The notes below the pieces were generated by a model that was given only the letters and a program-made list of their open reading frames with translations, was not told the origin of the DNA and searched no databases. From assembly GCA_029067025.1 (NCBI GenBank), contig JAIEFH010000307.1:1-8787 (forward strand): a stretch of DNA of 8,787 bases, read 5' to 3'. The translations under genes and the position numbers were made by a program. The stretch comes from Oscillospiraceae bacterium. GTDB lineage: Bacteria; Bacillota; Clostridia; Oscillospirales; Oscillospiraceae. Of the stretch, positions 1 to 6,441 are shown in pieces (position 1 is the stretch's first letter; each line of letters opens with the position of its first letter).

Positions 1-107
1 TTTTTTTTTTTTTTAATTAAACAAGCACACTTTTGCTTTCATTTATTTAAAAATGGGGGGCCGGGGGGGGGTTCCGCCCGCTCCCGGGATTTGGTCGTGC
101 TGTGCGG
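1..107. other. Non-coding left edge with homopolymer runs
   Basis: No gene is seen here. The first 54 bases are strongly AT-rich and begin with a run of 14 T. They are followed abruptly by a G6 run (55-60), CC and a G9 run (63-71). A small inverted repeat, AAGCA/TGCTT, lies at 24-39. The T run could be the U-tract of a terminator for a convergent plus-strand gene left of the window, or an artefact of a contig end. The sequence does not decide between these. Confidence 0.5.
46..88 (-). terminator. Possible Rho-independent terminator after the SLH gene
   Basis: Read on the minus strand just past the stop codon, a G-rich arm (GGGAGCGGG, about 76-84) is followed by a C-rich arm (the complement of the G9 and G6 runs, 55-71) and then ATTTTTAAAT. 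The pairing is imperfect and the T tract is short, so this is only a candidate. It sits in the right place to end the surface-protein transcript. Confidence 0.3.
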
Positions 108-3100
108 TTATCTGGCGTCCCACGCCCTGGGAATATCAATTACATAGCTATAGTTCGGGGCAGCCGCGGTGCCATTGTTGACCAGTCTGACCGTCACCAC
201 CAGCGGAGTCCGGCCGATGCCGTTGCCCACATTGTCGCAGATATCCGCCCGGGAGAACGTAAGGGTCCCCTGGCCAATCTCGCCGGTGGTCACATTCGTG
301 ACCTCAAGCACAATCTCCTGGACAGGCGCTTCCAGTTTTCCATTTGCGTGGCTGTCCGCTCCCACGATGCTAAGCTTGTTTTGCAGTGTGGAACTGGCGA
401 GGTAGCCCACTCCCCAGTACCGATCCTTGACATCCGCCGCGTTTGAGCCGATGGGGTTGCTCTCCGTTACTGAATGTCCCCCATATTTACAGTTGCAGAT
501 CTGGTAGGACGTCTGCTTGCCACTGGTGCTGGACACCGCGTACAGCGGCTCACTGAAGGCCAGGGTCAGCGTTCCTTTGCTGATAATGCCCTTCTCCGAA
601 TCAAACGTATTCGTTTCCAACTTGGCGGATGTAATCATGGGCGGCGTCAGATCCGTCTTGGTGACGGGGTACTGGGCAACGAACGACCAGCCCGAGCCCT
701 GATCTCCCTGGGCCGCCGCCACAAAGATATACTCCGTACCGGCCTTGACATCGTTGTTCCTGGTATAGTCATATACGTTGGAAGATGGGATGGCAACTCC
801 GTCAGGCGTCGCCGCCACGGGCTTATTTTTCCCCGTCTCAATGATCTGGCCCGGCTGCGTATTCTGGTTGGCGATCAGGCCGGCGAAAATATTTTTGGCG
901 GAGTCGGTGGCAAAGATGTCAAACACGCTGCCCACATAGTTGTTCAGGTTGTCATAGCAGCGCGTGGCCATGGCCGTGAGCACGTTCATGGCCTGCCCCT
1001 TACCCTCGTAGGTGTAGGTATCCGAGGCGGTGCCGAAGATGCTGTTGGCATATTTATTGTCGTCGCTGCTATTGAAGGCCCTTCTGAACGCCTCGTTCTC
1101 ATAGCCGTAGGAGGCCAGGAAGTAATTCATCGTGGCCCTCCGGTCGCTTTCCACGTTTACCACCGAACCGGAACCGTTGAGGTTGAACAGAGGCCGCGCC
1201 GCCCGCTGGGTGGTGAAGCGGTAGACCACCGCCGACTTGGAATACGCGTTGGGGTCGTCGGAGTCGCCCCGGGTCACCATACAGATGTAGTACACCGTGT
1301 TGGCCTTGAGATTCGTCAGGGAGAAGTTAGCCGGGCTGCCCGGATCCACCATATTGGTGTGGCCCTTGATCACGCCTCTGATGGCGGCAGTACCGGTCAC
1401 CGCGTTGACAGAGGGCTGGGCGACCGCCTTTTGGCTGGTCAAAGGCCGCGGGGTCTCGCTCAGCGCGGCGTCCAGCGACATCACCGGCACATCCTTGGGC
1501 AGAATCCCACTGATATCGGCGGTCGCCACCTTGACCGTATAGTCGGCGCTATAGGACGTAACCTGATTTTGGATCATATCCTCGGTCAGGGTGATATTCG
1601 AACCGCCAACGGTCTGGGAACTGGCATTCCGCAGCGTGTTCAGCGGGAAGTACATATAGTAGACCTGTCCCGCCGTATCACCCAGATCCACGGAAATATC
1701 CACACTGGTGTCATACTTGCTGGTGATGGACACCGATTGAATGTCCGGGGCGTCCTTGATCTTGAAGGGATAGCTCATCTCAAAGGGCTTGGGGGTGCTG
1801 ATAACGGTGGTGCCGTCCAGCGAGGTTCCTGCGGAGGGCAGGATAATCAGGTGGTTCCGGGTTCCGCACGCCACGGACACCTGCACCTTCACCGTCTTGT
1901 TCCACTTGGAGGCGGTCGTATTGTCCTCATCCTCCAGCCAGTTGATATGGATGGCGTACTCCTTGCCCGTCATCTCCTTTACCTGCTCGAACGTGGGATT
2001 GGTGGTGTTGCCGTTGATGATCTTGAACAGGCTGGTGTAGACAAAGTCCGCGGTGCTGGGCACCCGGATCGTAGCGCTGCCCTCCGGCGCCCACTGGGCA
2101 TCGGCACCGCCCTTGGGCCTGGAGTAGAGGGTAAAGTCCATGGTGGTGTTCGCCCAGATCATCAGATCCCAATACTGGCTCTCTTCCACGCCGCTGGCGC
2201 CCTGGGGGTCGGCGATGAAGTGGAAGTCAACCCGCTCGCTGTCAATGGGATTGTTCTCATGGAGGAACAGCGCCTCACCCGCGCTGAGGTTCACCTTGGC
2301 GAATTCAGTGGTGAAATGCTGCACCTCGGTGGGATCGGGATCCAGGCGGTTGGCCTCTTCGGAGTTGTCGCGGATGCCGCTGAGCACAAAGTGGTAGGTG
2401 GCGCCGCTGGCCAGATTCAGGGCGCTGGCGTTCATATTCACGGTGCCGTCGCTGTTCTCCACGGTGGGGAAGGTGACGACCAGACTGCCGTCCACCATCT
2501 CCACCTCGGCAAAGCAGTAATTGATGATCCAGTCATCGTCACTGGTATCGACGGTGCCTTTGTACTTTGTCACAATGCGGAAATTACCGAAGCCGTCATC
2601 CTCGGCATAGCAAGAGTAGCAATCAGCCACCGCGTCCTCGGGCCTCTGCCCCGTCTCTCCTCTGTACAGTCTGATATGGTCGCGCAGGGCTGCGGCCAGC
2701 CTGTTCCGGGCTGCCGCCTCAGCCTCTACCTCGCTCTGGCCGCCGCCTGTGGCTTGGGAGGCTTTCGCGGCGTCCCGCACCGCCTCATACAGCTTCAGGA
2801 ATACCTTATCCGTGCCGGAACCGCCCTTGATGCTCTCGGAGAACACCAGCTTGATGTCGGTATCCGGCTTGGGTTCGGCGCTGCCGCTGTCCATTGCGGT
2901 GAACTCCTGGCGCACAAACTTGGGCGGGGTGTTGTCCCTGGTTTTCACAGTGACCTTCTCGATCTTGGAGTAGTTGCCCGCGGCGTCCTTAGCCACCATG
3001 TACATGACGTAGGTAGAGGTGCCGGTCTTGCTGCTGTCCAGCGTCCTGGTCTCATTCAGGCCAATCAGCACATCTTTGTTGGCGTTGGCGGCGGTCACCG

Positions 3101-5372
3101 ACTTTTTGCCGTTCTTCGTGTACTTGCCCGCGCCGTTCTCGATCTTCATCTGGAGGGCGCGATCCTCGGGATTGGCCAATCCGTTGGGCTTGTAGTCATC
3201 CTCATTTTCCAGGCCCTCAAAGGCGATCTCAGTGTCCCTGCCCTCGGGGATGATGGTCCAGAAGAGGGTACACGCCTCGTCCACCATGAAGTTCATCTCA
3301 ACGGCAGTCTCATCGGCGCCGCCCGGCCGCGTGCTGATGATGACCGGGGAGCGCTCGTCCGGGGTCTTGAACGGGACGGAGTACACCCGGGAACTCTTGG
3401 TGCCGTCATAGTCGGTGAGCCACAGATAGACCACATAATCGGTCTCCTGATCCAACTGGCGGTCATTCACATTGATGGTGATGTTGGTATTCTTCACCGC
3501 GTCCCGGACGCCGTAGCCCAGGTTGCCGCGCACGGCGTTGGCCTTGAACTCCGCGGCGGTGGGGGCAGTAGCTCCCTTGGGCAGCAGTGCGTAATAGAGC
3601 AGGCAGCTCTTGTTGGGCATACCGGTGACCTGGGCCACCTCGGTGGTGATCCTGGACATACGCGGGCCGTCGCTGAAGGCGGGCGTCGTTCCGTCCGGAG
3701 TGCTAAAGGCGGTGACCTTCACAGGACTATGAGTACCCCGGTTATCCACAAAGACGGCGCTGACGTAGTAGGAACCGGCCTGGGTCAGCCCGCTGAGGGT
3801 AGGCGCTTTGACCTCGGTGTTGCTGGAGGTCATTTTGACGGAGCCGGACTTGAGGATCTTTCCGCCGTAGACAGGCGGCTCAATCAGATCAGCCTCGTTC
3901 ACCGAGCCGTCGGACACGGCGGTGACCGCCCAGTAGACCGTGCCCGCCTTGTTGGTGCTGAACACCAGTTCGGCGGAGTTGGGAGCGATGTTCTTCACTT
4001 TGGGATAGCCCGCCAGCAGCCTAGGCTCAGCGGAGGATTCGGCGGCCTGGGAGCTGTTCATGGCGGAGCCATTGATGTCGGAGGTGATACCCGGACGGAT
4101 GGTGATGTCGTCAGGGAGCTGCTCCACGGTAGTGCCCGCGGCGCCCACGTTCAGGTTCTTAATGTCACCCTCGCCGGTGACCTTGGTGGCCACGTCCAGG
4201 TTCAGGCTGTCCACCTGGGCGTCGCCGTCCACAAGGACAGAGGAGTTGGTGGCGTGCTCGTCCATGGTGATCTTATTGGCGGAGCCCTGCACCACCTGGA
4301 GTTCGGAGTTGGGGGTCTTGTTCCACACTTCCTTCACGTTGCCCGCCAACTGGAGCAGACCGCCGCCGTCCTGAATAATCAGGCCCAGCCCGTTAAAGCC
4401 GGACAGAGAGGAATCGTCCACATAGGCGTTGGTGCGCACGGTGGTGGTGCCGATGTCGGTGATACCCTCGGCCCGGAGGGTGACGAACTGGCCGCTGATG
4501 CTGTCCACACTCATGGACTTGGCCGTCACGTTGCGCAGGGTGACGCTGCTCTGGGAGGAGTGGCTCTCGCCGCCGCCGCTGACGATGATCTCGCCCAGCA
4601 CGTTGACGTTCTCCAGCACCACATCGCCCAGGTCGATGCCGCCGGTGAGGTAGAGGTTGCCGGCGATGGTGCCGTTTCTCAGCGTCACCCCGGCGGTATT
4701 GACGGTGACGTTGCCGTACACGTCGCCCAGGGTGTGCTCACCCTCGGTGTTGACCATGGTGCCGACGGCCTTCACCAGCATGGAGGCCACCTCGCCCCGG
4801 GTGATATTCTGTTTTGGCTTGAAGCTGCCGTCGGAGTAGCCGCCCAGAATGCCCATGTCGGCGGCGGCGCCCACCAGACCCCGGCTCCACTCGCTGAGGG
4901 CGCGGCTGTCGCTGAACTGGAGCCCCTCGCCCACGTTTTCCTGGAGCATCATATTCCGGGTCAGCATCACAGCGGCCATCTCCCGGGTCAGGTTGGCCCT
5001 GGGAAGGGCATAGCCGGAAGCGCCCTTGAAATAGCCCATATTATAGGCAATATTGATGTCTTGATAATACCAATCGCTGGTCCGCACGTCGGGGAACGGC
5101 ATTTCGCCCAGCTTTTTGTAGCCGTAAGCGCGGTTCATCATGGCGACGAACTCCGCCCGCGTGATGGGGCGGTCCAGAGCCAGGTTGCCGTTGTCGCCCC
5201 GCATGACGCCCCACTCCACCAGCTTCTGGGCGTAGGGCATAGCCCAGTGGGCGGCCTGGACGGGGAGCACCGTCCCCGGCAGCAGGGCAAGGATCAGCGC
5301 CAGGGACAGGATGCCAGACAGCCCCCGGCGCAGCCAGTTTCGGATCGTAGATTTCTTGGGTTGCTTGCTCAT
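108..5372 (-). CDS. Giant S-layer homology (SLH) domain surface protein with beta-helix-like and Ig-like modules
   Basis: A 1754-residue secreted protein, probably held on the cell wall. Residues 1-40 form a signal peptide: basic n-region, hydrophobic core at 19-36, and VQA before a likely cleavage after A40. Three SLH domains follow (about 41-85, 93-145, 152-205), with the motifs TRAE (71-74), TREM (129-132) and TRGE (191-194). SLH domains of this family bind secondary cell-wall polysaccharide. Residues 212-430 are short Val/Asn/Thr-rich repeats resembling a right-handed beta-helix. After that come FN3/Ig-like modules (about 455-560, 565-670, 675-812) and Big_5-like modules (about 815-1025 and from 1575). 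Residues 1390-1570 match nothing I recognise. There is no LPXTG sorting motif. The ATG has AAGGAA 11 bases upstream. The gene lies 107 bases after the PilZ gene in the same direction, past a hairpin, so expression may be partly independent. It carries 11 cysteines, many for an exported Gram-positive protein. Ligand or enzymatic role is unknown. Confidence 0.9.
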   Translation of the reverse strand: MSKQPKKSTIRNWLRRGLSGILSLALILALLPGTVLPVQAAHWAMPYAQKLVEWGVMRGDNGNLALDRPITRAEFVAMMNRAYGYKKLGEMPFPDVRTSDWYYQDINIAYNMGYFKGASGYALPRANLTREMAAVMLTRNMMLQENVGEGLQFSDSRALSEWSRGLVGAAADMGILGGYSDGSFKPKQNITRGEVASMLVKAVGTMVNTEGEHTLGDVYGNVTVNTAGVTLRNGTIAGNLYLTGGIDLGDVVLENVNVLGEIIVSGGGESHSSQSSVTLRNVTAKSMSVDSISGQFVTLRAEGITDIGTTTVRTNAYVDDSSLSGFNGLGLIIQDGGGLLQLAGNVKEVWNKTPNSELQVVQGSANKITMDEHATNSSVLVDGDAQVDSLNLDVATKVTGEGDIKNLNVGAAGTTVEQLPDDITIRPGITSDINGSAMNSSQAAESSAEPRLLAGYPKVKNIAPNSAELVFSTNKAGTVYWAVTAVSDGSVNEADLIEPPVYGGKILKSGSVKMTSSNTEVKAPTLSGLTQAGSYYVSAVFVDNRGTHSPVKVTAFSTPDGTTPAFSDGPRMSRITTEVAQVTGMPNKSCLLYYALLPKGATAPTAAEFKANAVRGNLGYGVRDAVKNTNITINVNDRQLDQETDYVVYLWLTDYDGTKSSRVYSVPFKTPDERSPVIISTRPGGADETAVEMNFMVDEACTLFWTIIPEGRDTEIAFEGLENEDDYKPNGLANPEDRALQMKIENGAGKYTKNGKKSVTAANANKDVLIGLNETRTLDSSKTGTSTYVMYMVAKDAAGNYSKIEKVTVKTRDNTPPKFVRQEFTAMDSGSAEPKPDTDIKLVFSESIKGGSGTDKVFLKLYEAVRDAAKASQATGGGQSEVEAEAAARNRLAAALRDHIRLYRGETGQRPEDAVADCYSCYAEDDGFGNFRIVTKYKGTVDTSDDDWIINYCFAEVEMVDGSLVVTFPTVENSDGTVNMNASALNLASGATYHFVLSGIRDNSEEANRLDPDPTEVQHFTTEFAKVNLSAGEALFLHENNPIDSERVDFHFIADPQGASGVEESQYWDLMIWANTTMDFTLYSRPKGGADAQWAPEGSATIRVPSTADFVYTSLFKIINGNTTNPTFEQVKEMTGKEYAIHINWLEDEDNTTASKWNKTVKVQVSVACGTRNHLIILPSAGTSLDGTTVISTPKPFEMSYPFKIKDAPDIQSVSITSKYDTSVDISVDLGDTAGQVYYMYFPLNTLRNASSQTVGGSNITLTEDMIQNQVTSYSADYTVKVATADISGILPKDVPVMSLDAALSETPRPLTSQKAVAQPSVNAVTGTAAIRGVIKGHTNMVDPGSPANFSLTNLKANTVYYICMVTRGDSDDPNAYSKSAVVYRFTTQRAARPLFNLNGSGSVVNVESDRRATMNYFLASYGYENEAFRRAFNSSDDNKYANSIFGTASDTYTYEGKGQAMNVLTAMATRCYDNLNNYVGSVFDIFATDSAKNIFAGLIANQNTQPGQIIETGKNKPVAATPDGVAIPSSNVYDYTRNNDVKAGTEYIFVAAAQGDQGSGWSFVAQYPVTKTDLTPPMITSAKLETNTFDSEKGIISKGTLTLAFSEPLYAVSSTSGKQTSYQICNCKYGGHSVTESNPIGSNAADVKDRYWGVGYLASSTLQNKLSIVGADSHANGKLEAPVQEIVLEVTNVTTGEIGQGTLTFSRADICDNVGNGIGRTPLVVTVRLVNNGTAAAPNYSYVIDIPRAWDAR

Positions 5373-5392
5373 GAATGTGACCGTTCCTTTCC

Positions 5393-5410
5393 GGCGCGGC
5401 GGAGCGCGCC
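5393..5410 (-). promoter_or_regulatory. GC-rich hairpin in the leader of the SLH gene
   Basis: A perfect 6-base inverted repeat GGCGCG/CGCGCC with a 6-base loop lies immediately upstream of the AAGGAA ribosome binding site of the SLH gene. It could affect translation or mRNA stability. With only 6 pairs in a GC-rich genome it could also be chance. Further upstream on the minus strand, TTCACA (5440-5435) resembles a -35 box, but I see no convincing -10 box at proper spacing. Confidence 0.3.
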
Positions 5411-5438
5411 TATCCGTATCTGCTGTTGATCTATTGTG

Positions 5439-5471
5439 AAAGGGAAGCCGGACGGATCGGCTCCGTCCGGC
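5439..5471 (-). terminator. Strong hairpin between the PilZ and SLH genes, possible terminator or attenuator
   Basis: The arms GCCGGACGGA and TCCGTCCGGC form a perfect 10-base-pair stem with a 5-base loop, starting 8 bases after the PilZ stop codon. On the minus strand it is followed by TTCCCTTT, a U-tract interrupted by C. The stem is very stable but the tail is weak, so termination may be partial. It would lower or separate expression of the giant surface-protein gene relative to the upstream flagellar genes. Confidence 0.5.
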
Positions 5472-5479
5472 CGTCCCTA

Positions 5480-6088
5480 TTAAGCGCCGCGTTCAGACGG
5501 CCTGGGCCTGCCCCGCAGCTGGAGGTTGAACACCGCCTCCCGCAGCAGGGTCTCCTCATCGTTGCACAAATCCACAAACTTGGCGGCGTACAGGATGTCC
5601 GAGCGCTCGGTGGGGCGCATCCGCAGAAGCTCGCACTGCACCACCAGCGGCTGGCTGGTCACAGGGATAACAACTTCCAGCCGCTCCCCAATCTGGAGAC
5701 TGTGGTCGGTGAAGAAGGCGATGCCGCCGCAGCTCAGGTCGTTGGACTCCACGACCCGCCGCCCCCTCCAGCCGCCGCTGACAGGGTAGATAAAGCTTTT
5801 GAACCGGACAATCACCCGCAGATTCTTGCGCATATCCCCGGCCTCGGGGGTGAGCTTGGTGACCTCCAGCTGGATCATGTCGTTGCGGCTGCGCACAATG
5901 ACGCCCTCATAGGAGGGCCCGGTGTCCATGATGGACAGCAGTTTCAGCCGCTTGTGCTCCAGAATCTCGTCGATCTTGCCGTCCTCCACCTGGATCTGCC
6001 AGAACGGGCCGTCTGTTTTCCCCTGGATGCGCCCCCTGGCAATAGGGTTGTTCTTGCTGTCCAGCATCAGATATAAAGTCTGCTCCAT
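5480..6088 (-). CDS. PilZ-domain cyclic-di-GMP receptor (YcgR/YpfB-like)
   Basis: A 202-residue cytoplasmic protein in two parts. An N-terminal beta-rich region of about 85 residues resembles the PilZN/YcgR-type domain. A C-terminal PilZ domain follows. Numbered from the upstream ATG at 6094, both c-di-GMP-binding motifs are intact: RxxxR at 89-93 (RKNLR) and DxSxxG at 119-124 (DLSCGG). Proteins of this layout act on the flagellar motor or other targets when c-di-GMP rises. The start is set at the ATG at 6088, because AGGAG (6101-6097) lies 8 bases before it. The ATG at 6094, which overlaps the preceding stop as ATGA, would have only a 2-base spacing. Either way the gene is packed against the FlhB-like gene, so coupling is likely. 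PilZ family membership is secure. A flagellar brake role is inferred from the neighbours. Confidence 0.92.
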   Translation of the reverse strand: MEQTLYLMLDSKNNPIARGRIQGKTDGPFWQIQVEDGKIDEILEHKRLKLLSIMDTGPSYEGVIVRSRNDMIQLEVTKLTPEAGDMRKNLRVIVRFKSFIYPVSGGWRGRRVVESNDLSCGGIAFFTDHSLQIGERLEVVIPVTSQPLVVQCELLRMRPTERSDILYAAKFVDLCNDEETLLREAVFNLQLRGRPRPSERGA

Positions 6089-6090
6089 CC

Positions 6091-6441
6091 TCATCTCTCC
6101 TGTTCCGCCTGGTCGCCGCTGCCCGCGGCCTGGGGCGCCGGCTTGGGTTTGGCGCCCTCCTCAACCTTATTGGGGTCGAAGTGCAAAAAGTACACATAAA
6201 TCTCCACAATGGCCCTATACAGCTCCTCGGGGATCTCCTGGCCCAGCTTCAACTGGGTGAGGATGGTGGCCAGGGAGTTATCCTCATAGATGGGTACGCC
6301 GCTGTCGGCGGCCACCTCCACGATCTTCTCCGCCATATATCCCATGCCGGAGGCCACGATCACCGGCGCGTTGTTCCCCGCCTCGTATTGGAGGGCCACC
6401 GCCTTCTTGGACGGGTTCCGCCTGCCGTCATACCTTGACAT
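6091..6441 (-). CDS. Stand-alone FlhB C-terminal domain homologue (EscU/YscU/HrcU family, YlqH/FlhX-like)
   Basis: A 116-residue soluble protein matching only the cytoplasmic C-terminal domain of FlhB, the export-specificity switch of the flagellar type III apparatus. The transmembrane half is absent. Family features seen are NPSKKAVALQY (residues 9-19), APVIVASGMGYMAEKI and SGVPIYEDNSLATIL, aligning with the usual NPTHYAVAL, AP.v.AkG....A..I and vPi.e...La..L. The autocleavage tetrapeptide NPTH reads NPSK, so the scissile N-P is kept while T and H are lost. The C-terminus is a low-complexity tail rich in Pro, Ala and Glu. The start is placed at the ATG at 6441, overlapping the end of the FliK-like gene by 14 bases. 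A TTG at 6462 would add seven residues, but the purine-rich AAGGGAAG lies downstream of it and suits the ATG. Similar small homologues are B. subtilis YlqH and Helicobacter pylori FlhX. Exact role unknown. Confidence 0.88.
   Translation of the reverse strand: MSRYDGRRNPSKKAVALQYEAGNNAPVIVASGMGYMAEKIVEVAADSGVPIYEDNSLATILTQLKLGQEIPEELYRAIVEIYVYFLHFDPNKVEEGAKPKPAPQAAGSGDQAEQER
6097..6101 (-). promoter_or_regulatory. Ribosome binding site that decides the PilZ start
   Basis: AGGAG on the minus strand, inside the last codons of the FlhB-like gene. It stands 8 bases from the ATG at 6088 and only 2 bases from the ATG at 6094, so it favours the shorter protein beginning MEQTLYLML. Confidence 0.6.

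Noticed and set aside
24..39. AAGCA/TGCTT inverted repeat as a terminator
   Set aside because: Only 5 base pairs, and neither strand has a proper T tract directly after it.
474..5429. A 1651-codon open frame on the plus strand opposite the SLH gene
   Set aside because: It is in exact antisense register and exists because TTA, CTA and TCA codons are avoided. Its translation is rich in His, Gly and Val with no domain, signal or ribosome binding site, while the minus strand encodes clear SLH domains.
5411..5446. A sigma-28 or sigma-A promoter for the SLH gene
   Set aside because: GCAGATAC resembles the sigma-28 -10 box but has no TAAA at the right distance. TTCACA resembles a -35 box but has no matching -10 box. 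Too weak to call.
5426..6076. A 216-codon plus-strand open frame opposite the PilZ gene
   Set aside because: It is an antisense shadow; the minus strand carries both PilZ motifs.
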